64,000 bases of DNA from IMG/VR virus record IMGVR_UViG_3300050011_000542, positions 31,217 to 95,216 of that record, one strand, 5' to 3'. Positions 9,094 to 17,723 of this stretch are shown piece after piece (within the stretch, counting starts at the first letter, position 1; every line of letters begins with the position of its first letter). The notes below the pieces were generated by a model. The model was not told the origin of the DNA, did no database searches, and saw only the letters and a list, made by a program, of their open reading frames with translations. Source of the DNA: a virus. Position numbers and translations under genes: made by a program.

Positions 9094-10892
9094 TGGGGAC
9101 ATTCAATCCGTATGTGCCGTTACCTGAAACCACGGTAACCGCAACCAAAGCACTTGCTGCCGGCACGATTGGCTCGGTGTTTGTTAATAACACCTCTGGG
9201 TCTGGCATTACGATTACCTTGCCGCCGAACCCATACGACAATCTTGTCATTGATGCTTTCGATGTTGCCGGTACGGCAGGTGCTCATACGATTACCTGGG
9301 TCGGAGCTGCCGGGGCCACTATCGGCGGTTCTTCCAGCTACCTTATGTCGGTTAATTTCGCCGCCATCAAGTTTTACTATTCGACGGCGGCAGGCGGTTG
9401 GTTTGTTGATCTAACAGCTTCTACCTATGCGTCTAATGCCGCAACGTCGGCGACGGCTGCAGCATCTTCAGCTACTGCAGCGGCAGGGTCTGCAACCACG
9501 GCGACTACACAGGCAGGCAATGCCGCGACTTCGGCTACCGCTGCTGCCTCTAGCGCGACTGCTGCAGCATCGAGCGCAACAGGAGCTGCAACTTCTGCTA
9601 CCACAGCTACGACGCAAGCTACCACAGCTACGACGCAAGCCACCACAGCTACGACGCAAGCGGGTATAGCGACTACCCAGGCAGGCAATGCCGCGACTTC
9701 AGCCACAGCCGCAGCAAGTTCTGCCACGGCCGCTGCTGCAAGTGCTACCGCTGCAGCGGGGTCGGCTACGGCTGCAGCGGGGTCAGCTGCCACTGCCCTG
9801 ACAACTATAGCCGGCGCTATTAATGGCGTGTCGGTAGCCAAAACAGCAGCCTACACAGTAGCAAATTCCGATAAACGGCTTACGCTTAGTTTCGGAGGCA
9901 GCACTGGCTACACTGTTACTGTTCCTTCAGCAGCGGGCTTTGACTCCGACTTCCAGGTACGGCTCTTTAATGCAGATGCAGGTCGTGCCAAAACGATAGC
10001 TATAACCGGGTATTCTAATTTCTTTCTGTGGCCATTGCAGTCGGTAATTGTTCATAACATCGGTGGCACTTGGGAAATGTACCCACGTACCCAACGCTGG
10101 ATACTACCTGGCGGCGGCATTCCTATGTATGTAGATCCAAGTGGCGGCCCGACTAATGACGGTCTGACGCTAGGATCAGCCAAGGCTACGATATTAGATG
10201 CTTGGAATACTATTAGGGATCAAACCGATGGTCCTCTATTTATTCAGCTTACGCCAGGGGTTACTTACTCAGTTATTGCTGGGGGAGGGGCTGTTTCAGG
10301 AGAGCTAGACGGGGACACAACTTCATCGTTTGGTAGACTAATACAGATTGTCGGAGATCCTACTCTAGTAAACCCGCCTATTTTGATTTGTGGTAGTGGC
10401 CAGTCGTGCATTGTTCTTAGAGACGGTGCTTGGAGCATCATCCATGGCATTTCTTTCAAGACAGTTGGCAATAGTAGCACCGGAGTTAATATTCAACAAA
10501 AAGCTCTTGGGGATATACAAGATTGTACTTGGGATATTTTTCCGCTTGGCTATCATATAATTGTTGATGATGATGGCGATGCTAATATGGCTGGCGCTAT
10601 GAAATTTGTTGGCAGCACTTCTATGCTTGCTCACATTTATGTTGGTCATAAAGGTAAGGTACTTTCTGGAGCAAGCTTCGATGGTACGGGTCAAACCGTA
10701 GCCTTTACAGTTGGTTTTATACAGTTGGATTTACATGCGGAAGCAACCTTCAACGGCTCGTCATTCGCTAATTTTGGCTCCTTTACCGGCCCCAAATACT
10801 TTATCACACACAGCAGTTTTTTAACTCAAGGGGGCCTTACTTTTCCAGGAAATGCCTCCGGCTCGGCTGATGGCACGAGCTTGGCATTCTAG
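9093..10892 (+). CDS. tail fibre with Ala/Ser/Thr repeat shaft
   Basis: 599 aa. Residues about 111-240 are low-complexity Ala-Thr-Ser heptad-like repeats (ATSATAAASSATAAA, TTATTQA), as in lambda Stf and other side-tail fibres, where they form a trimeric shaft. The C-terminal ~350 residues contain a beta-helix-like module (GGPTNDGLTLGSAKATILDAW) found in appendages that bind or cut surface polysaccharide. TAATG coupling to the upstream gene. No chaperone gene is obvious next to it. Confidence 0.85.
   Translation: MGTFNPYVPLPETTVTATKALAAGTIGSVFVNNTSGSGITITLPPNPYDNLVIDAFDVAGTAGAHTITWVGAAGATIGGSSSYLMSVNFAAIKFYYSTAAGGWFVDLTASTYASNAATSATAAASSATAAAGSATTATTQAGNAATSATAAASSATAAASSATGAATSATTATTQATTATTQATTATTQAGIATTQAGNAATSATAAASSATAAAASATAAAGSATAAAGSAATALTTIAGAINGVSVAKTAAYTVANSDKRLTLSFGGSTGYTVTVPSAAGFDSDFQVRLFNADAGRAKTIAITGYSNFFLWPLQSVIVHNIGGTWEMYPRTQRWILPGGGIPMYVDPSGGPTNDGLTLGSAKATILDAWNTIRDQTDGPLFIQLTPGVTYSVIAGGGAVSGELDGDTTSSFGRLIQIVGDPTLVNPPILICGSGQSCIVLRDGAWSIIHGISFKTVGNSSTGVNIQQKALGDIQDCTWDIFPLGYHIIVDDDGDANMAGAMKFVGSTSMLAHIYVGHKGKVLSGASFDGTGQTVAFTVGFIQLDLHAEATFNGSSFANFGSFTGPKYFITHSSFLTQGGLTFPGNASGSADGTSLAF
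9427..9810 (+). repeat. Ala/Thr/Ser codon repeat inside the fibre gene
   Basis: Imperfect tandem copies of short units such as gctaccacagctacgacgca, encoding the fibre shaft. The reverse strand also stays open here, giving spurious Ala/Val- and Arg/Cys-rich ORFs that are not genes. Confidence 0.75.
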
Positions 10893-10900
10893 GTGTAACC

Positions 10901-11497
10901 ATGGATACCACCTTGACTACCATCACATTGTCTGCCCCGCCTGGAGTTACGCGAGTTCCTTACGGTAATTTCTTTATTATCGTCGAGCCGGACGGGACGA
11001 TCCAAATACCTCCTGTCGCAGTGCCCACAATGCTTGCCGAAGGCTGTTCTCTGGTTAATGGAGTAGGGGGAGTACCTTCCACGTCTGACCTGGCCGCAGC
11101 AGCTATAGTCCCTGCCAGCCATGTGGCCACTGCTTCTCAGGACGAACTTTCTTACTACCTGGGCATTCACGGAGTCGCCAGTAGTGTTCTACAGCTTATG
11201 GCGCTACCCCAGATGAGGACTCAAGCGGTCACGATTGCTGAAGCGCAGGCATTGAAAGCCCTGGTGATTAGTAAAGCCGCGTTTATCAATCTGTTTACGG
11301 ACGCAGAATTTCTCGCCATTGCCACAGCGGCCCCGACGAATCCAAGGATCAATGTCTGGCTGATTAAAGCCCAGGCCAGGGATCAAATCGATCTTACCGA
11401 CCCTCTGGCCAAGCAGGGTCTGGATGCCTTGGTAGCTGCTTCTCTCCTGTCTGGGCCGCGCGAGACCGCGATCCTCGCAAATCAGAAACCAAGCTAA
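10901..11497 (+). CDS. hypothetical protein of tail-fibre operon
   Basis: 198 aa, not recognised. The N-terminal 45 residues look beta-rich (VPYGNFFIIVEPDGTIQIPP) and could attach to a fibre; the C-terminal part is helical. It starts 8 bp after the fibre gene, suggesting a fibre-linked or assembly role. Confidence 0.6.
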   Translation: MDTTLTTITLSAPPGVTRVPYGNFFIIVEPDGTIQIPPVAVPTMLAEGCSLVNGVGGVPSTSDLAAAAIVPASHVATASQDELSYYLGIHGVASSVLQLMALPQMRTQAVTIAEAQALKALVISKAAFINLFTDAEFLAIATAAPTNPRINVWLIKAQARDQIDLTDPLAKQGLDALVAASLLSGPRETAILANQKPS

Positions 11498-11522
11498 AAA
11501 CCGTTTAGGGGATGAATGAGGC

Positions 11523-11536
11523 TGCAATCGATTGCA
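11523..11536. promoter_or_regulatory. palindromic site, perfect copy (TCGA form)
   Basis: TGCAATCGATTGCA, fully symmetric. It lies 20 bp upstream of ATG 11557, which supports that start over ATG 11512. Confidence 0.7.
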
Positions 11537-11556
11537 GCGCCCTGGACGAGAGCACC

Positions 11557-11919
11557 ATGAACAACAACCCAAAGATCGTTTTTGTAGCGTCCCTGTTCAC
11601 GTCCAAGATTTTCTGGGCGCAGGTCGTAGCCATTGTTGCAACCTTGGCGACCATGAGTGGCTTTCATCCGGGCTGGGCGACTGAAGCTAACCAGGCCGAG
11701 CTCGTCGGTATGATCGACATGTTTGCGACCACGGCGCTTCGTATCTGGGGATTTAGTGGCCCGGTCTCCCTGACCGCCCCGATCTCGGCCCTGGCTCCGC
11801 AAGAGCTTACTGCTGGCGTGCATACGGTAACTGTCACGCCGCCAGTGCCTGTACCGGCTCCGGTGCCCGTCCTCACCATCTCTTCGGCGCCGCTTCCGGG
11901 GCTGGCCCCGGTCGCCTAA
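11557..11919 (+). CDS. holin-like membrane protein
   Basis: 120 aa from ATG 11557. A short polar start is followed by a membrane segment (about 11-32, SKIFWAQVVAIVATLATMSG), an amphipathic helix (40-70) and a Pro/Val-rich tail. The SKxxW-x-x-V-x-x-V pattern is common in short phage membrane proteins annotated as holins. An upstream ATG at 11512 would place the palindromic site inside the gene and lacks a good ribosome site. Holin function is a position-based guess. Confidence 0.5.
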   Translation: MNNNPKIVFVASLFTSKIFWAQVVAIVATLATMSGFHPGWATEANQAELVGMIDMFATTALRIWGFSGPVSLTAPISALAPQELTAGVHTVTVTPPVPVPAPVPVLTISSAPLPGLAPVA

Positions 11920-11946
11920 TCAAGTTCAACCACGGAGGGTTTATCT

Positions 11947-12375
11947 ATGAGTAAAAGTATCATTGCTGCACTGGGTCTCACTGTCGCTCTCGGGGCTTGT
12001 GCCCCGGTTGCACCGAACGGTGTTAACCCGGTTGCCAGTCTGGAAACCACGCTGTCTTCGCCGGCAGGGCAGGCGTTCGTAACCAACCTGGTGGGTACGG
12101 CTTTCCCGCAGCTGAACACGATCGTTGCCAAGGGCTCGGCGGCTTCGGCTGCTGACCTTCAAAAGGTTGCCTATTGGCTGCCTTGGGTTCAGGGCGCTGT
12201 CGTGCTGTTCGGCCCGACCATCATGACGCCTGACGAGGTTACCAAGGTCAGTCAGGGCATTTCGCAGGTGTCGGCGCTGGTCGCCAATCCGCCTGCTGAT
12301 GTGAGCTCGGTGATGGTTACGGTTGGCCAGCTGGTCACCACGGTGCAGGCCGACCTCAAGCCGGCCCTGAAGTAA
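11947..12375 (+). CDS. lipoprotein
   Basis: 142 aa, ribosome site CCACGGAGGG at 11930-11939. MSKSIIAALGLTVALGAC is a lipoprotein signal with lipidation at Cys 18. The mature protein is helical, Val/Ala-rich and has no further hydrophobic anchor. Stop and the next start overlap as TAATG, so it is coupled to a second lipoprotein. Role unknown; cell-surface or lysis-related. Confidence 0.65.
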   Translation: MSKSIIAALGLTVALGACAPVAPNGVNPVASLETTLSSPAGQAFVTNLVGTAFPQLNTIVAKGSAASAADLQKVAYWLPWVQGAVVLFGPTIMTPDEVTKVSQGISQVSALVANPPADVSSVMVTVGQLVTTVQADLKPALK

Positions 12376-12680
12376 TGCCTATCCGTACCTGGCTTCTAGT
12401 GAGCCTAGCTTGCCTCGGGGCTTGTCAACCGCTCACTGGGAGTCAGGTTCAGGATACGGAGATTATACGACAAAGAATTGTCGGGGCTTGTCTGCTAACG
12501 CCGCTGTTTAAGCCGGTTGACACCGCCCTGACCGCTGCTATCCCAGCCGCCACTATCCCTGTCGACTTGAAGAACCTTGGTGTGGACATCGTGTGCAAGA
12601 ACCCGGCGTTCTTCGCTGCGCAAAACGCCACGACGGCTGATTGGGTAATGGCCCAGCTAAAGCCCTATTTCAGAGACTGA
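12375..12680 (+). CDS. small lipoprotein
   Basis: 101 aa, overlapping the previous lipoprotein gene by TAATG. The lipobox ACLGAC gives lipidation at about Cys 17. Two further cysteines (VGAC, IVCK) may form a disulphide in the periplasm. Not recognised. Confidence 0.65.
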   Translation: MPIRTWLLVSLACLGACQPLTGSQVQDTEIIRQRIVGACLLTPLFKPVDTALTAAIPAATIPVDLKNLGVDIVCKNPAFFAAQNATTADWVMAQLKPYFRD

Positions 12681-12682
12681 TC

Positions 12683-13333
12683 ATGCTCGATCTTGTAATC
12701 ATCAATACCTCGGTGAAATTCAGCAGTTCGCTTATTGCTGCGATGATCCCGGCTTTGCAGCGCCAGGTTAGCGGGGACTTTGCCCCGCTGTGGGGTATCG
12801 ACGCGACCCTGCATTTCGATACCCAAGATCCTGGCAATGTGCCGTATCGGGTGATCCTCAAAGACCAGACCGATGATCCCAAGGATCTGGGCTTCCATCT
12901 GCTCGACAACGGATGCCCCGAAGCCCGTGTTTTCTGTGACACGCTGCCAGAAAACCAGGCGGCAAGCGTTCTCGGGCACGAAATCATGGAGATGTTAGCC
13001 GACCCGCTAACCAATCGTATGGCCAAGGACGGTCGGCACATCATCGAAGTCTGCGACCCGTGTGAAGAGAATGGCTACATGATCGATGGCGAGTTTGTCA
13101 GCGATTTTGTGACGCCCAGCTATTTCGGTTTCGATTCCGGTACTCGATACGATTTCAACAGGCAGCTTGCTGGGCCGTGCCCGCTCTTGATGCCCGGTGG
13201 ATACATTATGGAGCTTGTCAACAATCAGTGGACGAGCCACTTCGGACGTCGAGCTGACGGTACTATAAACCCACGCGCGCTTGAGTCCGGTCGCAGCCAA
13301 TGGCGGGCAGCTCAGGGCATTTCGACCAAATAA
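12683..13333 (+). CDS. HExxE-type metalloprotease-like protein
   Basis: 216 aa from ATG 12683, two bases after the previous stop; an in-frame ATG at 12641 would run into the lipoprotein gene. The segment VLGHEIMEMLADP carries H99-E100-x-x-E103, and E-V-C-D-P-C-E follows 18 residues later. Helix plus downstream acidic motif resembles Zn proteases with HExxExxxDP and EiGDxC signatures (recalled from family knowledge). There is no signal peptide. It could process virion proteins or attack the host surface together with the adjacent lipase-like protein. Confidence 0.6.
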   Translation: MLDLVIINTSVKFSSSLIAAMIPALQRQVSGDFAPLWGIDATLHFDTQDPGNVPYRVILKDQTDDPKDLGFHLLDNGCPEARVFCDTLPENQAASVLGHEIMEMLADPLTNRMAKDGRHIIEVCDPCEENGYMIDGEFVSDFVTPSYFGFDSGTRYDFNRQLAGPCPLLMPGGYIMELVNNQWTSHFGRRADGTINPRALESGRSQWRAAQGISTK

Positions 13334-13360
13334 TTCTCTACCTCACCACGGATGGTGACC

Positions 13361-14041
13361 ATGCTTACCGATCTCGACCTAGTAAAGCTGCAGCTTGCTG
13401 CTTACGAATATGACGGCATGCCATTTGCCTGGGATTGGTCGGCCCAGATAAAGAGCGATAACATCGTCCTGGGCGGTATCAAGAATGTCGGTGACGATCA
13501 GGTTTTGATCTTCCCTGGCACGCGCACGCTCGACGAGTGGCGCATGAACTTTCAGGCTTTGCCAGAGAGCACGGACCACCCGGTGTTCGGGCCAGTGCAT
13601 CGGGGCTTTTTCACTGGGCTTGAGCCTTTCGTTACCATGGCCCAGACTCATCTGAATCCCAATAAGACGATCTATGTAGTCGGCCATTCTCGGGGCGCTG
13701 CAGAAGCACCACTGGCAGCTGCATTGCTGCGTATGGCCGGGCTCCTGGTCACTCGCATCGTGATGTTCGCGCCCCCCAAGACCGGCGAAGCCAAGTTCGT
13801 CGCTTTCATGGCCCCGGTCGACAAGGTACTGTATCGAAACTCAGGCCCAGACGGGCATGACTATGTTACCGATGTCCCTGCTTACATTCCTGGACTTGCC
13901 CCGTATGTGCATCTGGCAGGTCTAACCGATGTAAGAGGGGAGCCCGATCCCCTAGATGCCTGGGGGCTTTTCCGGTTCCACCACATTCAGTATTATTTAC
14001 AAGGACTTAGCAGTCTTTACGCTCTCAAAGGTGTCCAGTAA
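13361..14041 (+). CDS. class 3 lipase-like alpha/beta hydrolase
   Basis: 226 aa from ATG 13361; GGATG ribosome site in ACCACGGATGGT, and ATG 13352 overlaps that site. The nucleophile elbow VVGHSRG has Ser 110 in GxSxG. An oxyanion-region FPGTR at 51-55, a later Asp (DVPAYIPG) and a His in FHHIQYY could complete the triad, as in PF01764 lipases. No signal peptide. A virion-borne or lysis-stage esterase is possible. It is followed by an inserted homing endonuclease gene (TAATG). Confidence 0.75.
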   Translation: MLTDLDLVKLQLAAYEYDGMPFAWDWSAQIKSDNIVLGGIKNVGDDQVLIFPGTRTLDEWRMNFQALPESTDHPVFGPVHRGFFTGLEPFVTMAQTHLNPNKTIYVVGHSRGAAEAPLAAALLRMAGLLVTRIVMFAPPKTGEAKFVAFMAPVDKVLYRNSGPDGHDYVTDVPAYIPGLAPYVHLAGLTDVRGEPDPLDAWGLFRFHHIQYYLQGLSSLYALKGVQ

Positions 14042-14559
14042 TGGACATCTACGACCTTATGTGGCTTGTCGGCTATTTAGAAGGAGAAGGCACTTTTATC
14101 TGCTCTATTATGAAAGGAGGCAGATACGCCAGTATCCAAATATCAGGATCATCAACTGATGAGGACATAGCAGCAAGAGCCAGCGCCCTTCTTGGCAAGC
14201 CCTCAATAGGCCCTTATACAAACAAAGGATCGCTTGGTAAAAAACCTTATTGGATATTTGCCATATCAGGAGAGCGGGCAGCCAGATTAATGGTAAAATT
14301 ACCACCATTTATGGGCATTCACCGTCAAGCCCAGATAGATAAATCTTTAGCTCTCTGGGAAGCACGGCCTACGAGACATCGTGAAACTGGGCTCCCTCCT
14401 GATTGCCACCCCGATAAAGTCCACTATGCTCGGGGCCTGTGCCGGCCTTGCCATTACAAGTTCTTTCGGTACGATATCCATAAATTAAGCGAGGAAGCGA
14501 TAACTGATCGCTTAGCTCAGCGGCCAATGTCACTTTATGCAAGGGCACTAGGAGCCTAG
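14041..14559 (+). CDS. free-standing LAGLIDADG homing endonuclease
   Basis: 172 aa. W-LVGYLEGEGTF at 8-19 is a single LAGLIDADG helix, so it would act as a homodimer. The C-terminal part has CHPDKVHYARGLCRPCHYK, a C-x-H / C-x-x-C zinc-binding knuckle. The gene overlaps the lipase stop (TAATG) and its codon use is more A/T-rich than the neighbours, as expected of a mobile endonuclease gene. The residues expected for metal binding (the E-G-E in the motif) are present. Confidence 0.85.
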   Translation: MDIYDLMWLVGYLEGEGTFICSIMKGGRYASIQISGSSTDEDIAARASALLGKPSIGPYTNKGSLGKKPYWIFAISGERAARLMVKLPPFMGIHRQAQIDKSLALWEARPTRHRETGLPPDCHPDKVHYARGLCRPCHYKFFRYDIHKLSEEAITDRLAQRPMSLYARALGA

Positions 14560-14565
14560 CTGCTC

Positions 14566-14579
14566 TGCAATCAATTGCA
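14566..14579 (+). promoter_or_regulatory. palindromic site, perfect copy (TCAA form)
   Basis: TGCAATCAATTGCA, 6 bp after the endonuclease stop and about 100 bp before the first secreted-protein gene (14679). The leader that follows also holds a small TCGAGG/CCTCGA hairpin near 14632-14649. Confidence 0.7.
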
Positions 14580-14678
14580 GCGGTGTGTCACTGGCTCCAG
14601 TAGCTATTCAAACCTCTCGTTATGGCTTTAGTCGAGGTGTGAGCCTCGAACCAGGATGGTTTGAGAGGCTACGTTGCC

Positions 14679-15068
14679 ATGAAGAGGTTGTTGGCTCTTC
14701 TTTGTGTAGTCGCTCTGGCGGGTTTTCCGATCAGCCGGGCTTATGCTGACACGGTTGTAAACACCGGCCCCAGCGGGCTTGATCACAGCGGAAATCCTCC
14801 TTCGCTCAGCGGTCTTACTCTGCTGGCGACGATTGCCCCGAACAACAATCGCAAAGGGTACTTCGTTCAGGCCCAATGCACGGCCGGACTCACTGTTGTA
14901 TTCGATGACGCAGCGGGTTCGACCACCGCAACTGTAGTGGTACTCGGAGGAGCGGCGTCTAACGGAGCCCAGGGTGGCTCTGTAAATATGGCGGGTATGC
15001 CTCACCAGGGTCGTATCAGGATCTACTCCAGCTCGGCTGGGTGTCAGATGGCTTCGCGTGTCTGGTAA
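14679..15068 (+). CDS. secreted protein, unknown
   Basis: 129 aa from ATG 14679; TTG 14661 would mask the signal peptide. Residues 1-23 (MKRLLALLCVVALAGFPISRAYA) are a textbook Sec signal with AYA-D cleavage. The mature ~105 residues look like a small beta sandwich with two cysteines. First of a run of exported proteins; coupled to the next gene by TAATG. Not recognised. Confidence 0.65.
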   Translation: MKRLLALLCVVALAGFPISRAYADTVVNTGPSGLDHSGNPPSLSGLTLLATIAPNNNRKGYFVQAQCTAGLTVVFDDAAGSTTATVVVLGGAASNGAQGGSVNMAGMPHQGRIRIYSSSAGCQMASRVW

Positions 15069-15313
15069 TGAAAAGTCGGACCCGTATAGCTGTAGTTGCG
15101 GCGGCCTTAATAGTTGTCGCTGCTCTCAGCTCAGTCGCAAACGCTTGTATCGACCAGACTTTTGGTAGCACCGAAAACGACCCCGGTTCCTGTTCTGGGC
15201 TAGGTATCGGATTTCCTTTTACCGCAGCAGCACCACCGTCTGGATGCTCGGCTATTCAGCTAGATCAGACGGTTTCTTGCAACGCGGCGTCATTACCAAT
15301 TTTGGGGATGTAA
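15068..15313 (+). CDS. small secreted Cys-rich protein
   Basis: 81 aa from ATG 15068 (TAATG). Signal peptide with long hydrophobic core (RIAVVAAALIVVAALSSVANA). The mature ~55 residues have four cysteines, suggesting two disulphides in the periplasm or outside the cell. Not recognised. Confidence 0.6.
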   Translation: MKSRTRIAVVAAALIVVAALSSVANACIDQTFGSTENDPGSCSGLGIGFPFTAAAPPSGCSAIQLDQTVSCNAASLPILGM

Positions 15314-15316
15314 ATC

Positions 15317-15616
15317 GTGAAGAAACGCTCAATCATTGTAGGTTTATTTACGCTGCTTTCAGTTAGCCCGGCGATGGCCTGGGAGCCGTCCAAGGACGCC
15401 CCGGCCTGGGCCAGAAGTTTACCAGCGGTACACGGCGCTCTGCAGGCTTGTCGTGACCTGGAAGACTCGGTCCAGACGGCAATGCTCACTGCTCGCGCAC
15501 AATTAAATGCAGCACTTGCTGAGAATTCAGATCTAAAAAGCGCGTTATCCGATGCCATGGCTGATCGCGACAAAGCAGTAGCGCGAGTAAAAGAACTAGA
15601 GTCAGGAGCTCCGTAA
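15317..15616 (+). CDS. secreted coiled-coil protein
   Basis: 99 aa from GTG 15317. Signal peptide MKKRSIIVGLFTLLSVSPAMA, then an N-terminal PAW-rich part and a predicted coiled coil at about 55-97 (AQLNAALAENSDLKSALSD). Could be a spanin-like or oligomerising envelope protein. Same transcription unit as neighbours. Confidence 0.6.
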   Translation: MKKRSIIVGLFTLLSVSPAMAWEPSKDAPAWARSLPAVHGALQACRDLEDSVQTAMLTARAQLNAALAENSDLKSALSDAMADRDKAVARVKELESGAP

Positions 15617-15617
15617 C

Positions 15618-17720
15618 ATGAAAAGGCTCGTAATCGCAGCCGTTGTCGGCGCATTGCTGCATGGCCCTGCGTTTGCGGGGTCGAGCACGATCTCAGTTAA
15701 GGATGCTGGTGGATCTACGATCACTTTCGGAGCCACCACAGACGGGTCTACTAATCTTTATAGCAACTTCGCCATCGTTGACGGCTCAGCTGCCGCCAAT
15801 AAGGCGGGAGTTACGGCGCGCGGTGCGCTCCAGATCGAAGGTGTAGCGAGCGGTACTGCGATTCCGGTCAGTGCGGCTTCGCTGCCGCTTCCGACTGGAG
15901 CCTCGACCAGTGCCAAGCAGCCCGCCTTGGGGACTGCCGGCTCTGCATCAACCGACGTTCTGACCATTCAGGGCGCTGCCAGCATGACCAAGCTACTGGT
16001 CACTGCTGATCCGATCACCGGCACGGTCACGGCCAATGCAGGAACCAACCTCAATACTTCTGCGCTGGCTTTGGAGAGTGGCGGCAACCTCGCAACGATC
16101 GCAGGCAGTATTGTCTCTGGAGGTACGGCCCTTGGGTCGATTAAAAACAGCCTTACTGGTGGCTCGGTAACAACTGCTGCCCCGACCTACACCACTGGTC
16201 AGATTGATCCGCTAAGTCTCAATACATCGGGTGGCTTGCGAGTCGATGGTTCTGGGGTAACCCAGCCGGTCAGCGCGGCCTCCCTCCCGCTTCCCACGGG
16301 GGCCGCCACCTCGGCAATCCAAACTGGTGGCAGCCAGAAGACCCAGATTGTCGACGGCTCTGGCAATGTTATCGCCTCGACCAGCAACAACCTCAACGTC
16401 CAGTGTGCGAACTGTTCTGGCTCTGGGGTGAGCGCGGCGGATGAAGCCTCGTTCACCGCTGGGGCTTCGGTGTTCGCTTCTGGAGGTGGGTTCTTCCAGA
16501 CGACCGCGACCAGCAATCCCCTCACGACCGGCCAGCAGGGCGCCTTCCAGCTGACCGCCAACCGCGCGCTCTTTACCAATCTGCGCAATGCGGCCGGTAC
16601 AGAGGTGGGAACCTCCTCGACACCCCTGCAAGTGAGCCTGGCGAACACCGCAGGCAATGCGACCGCAGTTAAAGTCGATGGCTCGGCGGTGACGCAGCCG
16701 GTTTCCATCTCCGGTAATCAGGCGGTTAACGAGGCACAGATCAACGGCGTCACGCCGCTAATGGGCAACGGCGTTAGCGGCACCGGCTCTCAGCGCGTAA
16801 ACATCGCGTCTGACAACACCGCGTTTTCGGTCAATGCCAATGCTGGCACCAACCTTAATACCTCAGCCCTCGCGCTTGAGTCAGGGGGCAACCTGGCGAC
16901 GATCGCAGGCAATATCGTTTCGCAAGGGACGGCGCTAGGCGCGATAAAAAACGAGCTTATGGGTGCCTCGGTCACGACCGCATCCCCCACCTACACGACG
17001 GGACAGATCAATCCGCTCAGCATGGATACTTCGGGTTCTCTGCGGGTCAATGTCGTCACCGGAGGCACGTCAGGTACGGTAGCGCAAGGTTCGACTACTT
17101 CTGGGCAGTCGGGCATGATGATCCAGGGTGCGGTTACGACCGCAGCCCCGTCATATACTACAGCGCAGACGAGCCCGCTCAGTCTCAATACATCTGGTCA
17201 ACTGCGAGTATCGGTCGAAGCCATAACCAATTCGACGGGCGCTGCGACCGGCGCGAGCGTTCCCTCGAACGCCGGATATGCCGGGGTGCGTGCTACCACG
17301 TCGGAGCCCACGGCCGTTTCGGACGGCCAGCTAGCCGGCGTCATGGCCGATGTCCGTGGCGCCCAGGTGATGCTGCTGGGGGCGGTGCCGCAGAACTACG
17401 TCTCCGGGCTGATCAGCTCGGCCATGACCGGAACCACCAGCACCCAGCTTCTCGCCGCGCCGGCCGCGGGTTTGCGCAATTACGTGACGACCCTGGTCTG
17501 CTCAAACTCGCACGCCACGGTGAGTACGGATGTCGATATCAAGGACGGCAACGCAGGCACCTCGATTTTCACGATCCCGGCAGCCGCAGTCTACGGCGGC
17601 ACGGCGATTTCCTTCCCGGTCCCGCTCAAACAGCCGACGACTGCAACCCGCCTCGACGCCGCTGACGTGACGACCGGCGCTAACGTCCGCTGTGCCGCCG
17701 TAGGGTACAAGGGGGCCTAG
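15618..17720 (+). CDS. large repeat protein with signal peptide
   Basis: 700 aa. Residues 1-20 form a Sec signal (MKRLVIAAVVGALLHGPAFA). The body is beta-rich and low-complexity, with recurring SLPLPTGA elements and at least two long copies (about 142-205 and 410-475) of a unit reading TNLNTSALALESGGNLATIAG and then TTGQI-PLS. SLPLPTGA-type repeats occur in phage structural proteins. A signal peptide on such a protein is odd, because virion proteins normally stay in the cytoplasm, so a cell-surface role in the infected cell or lysogen is possible. Confidence 0.65.
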   Translation: MKRLVIAAVVGALLHGPAFAGSSTISVKDAGGSTITFGATTDGSTNLYSNFAIVDGSAAANKAGVTARGALQIEGVASGTAIPVSAASLPLPTGASTSAKQPALGTAGSASTDVLTIQGAASMTKLLVTADPITGTVTANAGTNLNTSALALESGGNLATIAGSIVSGGTALGSIKNSLTGGSVTTAAPTYTTGQIDPLSLNTSGGLRVDGSGVTQPVSAASLPLPTGAATSAIQTGGSQKTQIVDGSGNVIASTSNNLNVQCANCSGSGVSAADEASFTAGASVFASGGGFFQTTATSNPLTTGQQGAFQLTANRALFTNLRNAAGTEVGTSSTPLQVSLANTAGNATAVKVDGSAVTQPVSISGNQAVNEAQINGVTPLMGNGVSGTGSQRVNIASDNTAFSVNANAGTNLNTSALALESGGNLATIAGNIVSQGTALGAIKNELMGASVTTASPTYTTGQINPLSMDTSGSLRVNVVTGGTSGTVAQGSTTSGQSGMMIQGAVTTAAPSYTTAQTSPLSLNTSGQLRVSVEAITNSTGAATGASVPSNAGYAGVRATTSEPTAVSDGQLAGVMADVRGAQVMLLGAVPQNYVSGLISSAMTGTTSTQLLAAPAAGLRNYVTTLVCSNSHATVSTDVDIKDGNAGTSIFTIPAAAVYGGTAISFPVPLKQPTTATRLDAADVTTGANVRCAAVGYKGA
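16042..17040 (+). repeat. long diverged internal duplication
   Basis: Two copies of a unit of about 200 bp at about 16042-16245 and 16848-17040, encoding near-parallel ~65-residue segments (SALALESGGNLATIAG ... PLS-TSG-LRV). A shortened third copy of the end occurs near 17137-17215. Confidence 0.6.
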
Positions 17721-17723
17721 CCG

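Noticed and set aside
9425-9841. Minus-strand Ala/Val-rich ORFs opposite the tail fibre
   Set aside because: Reverse reading of the Ala/Thr repeat; no independent signals.
14041-14559. Calling the 14041 gene a Zn-finger transcription regulator
   Set aside because: The LVGYLEGEG helix is a clear LAGLIDADG motif, so homing endonuclease explains it better.
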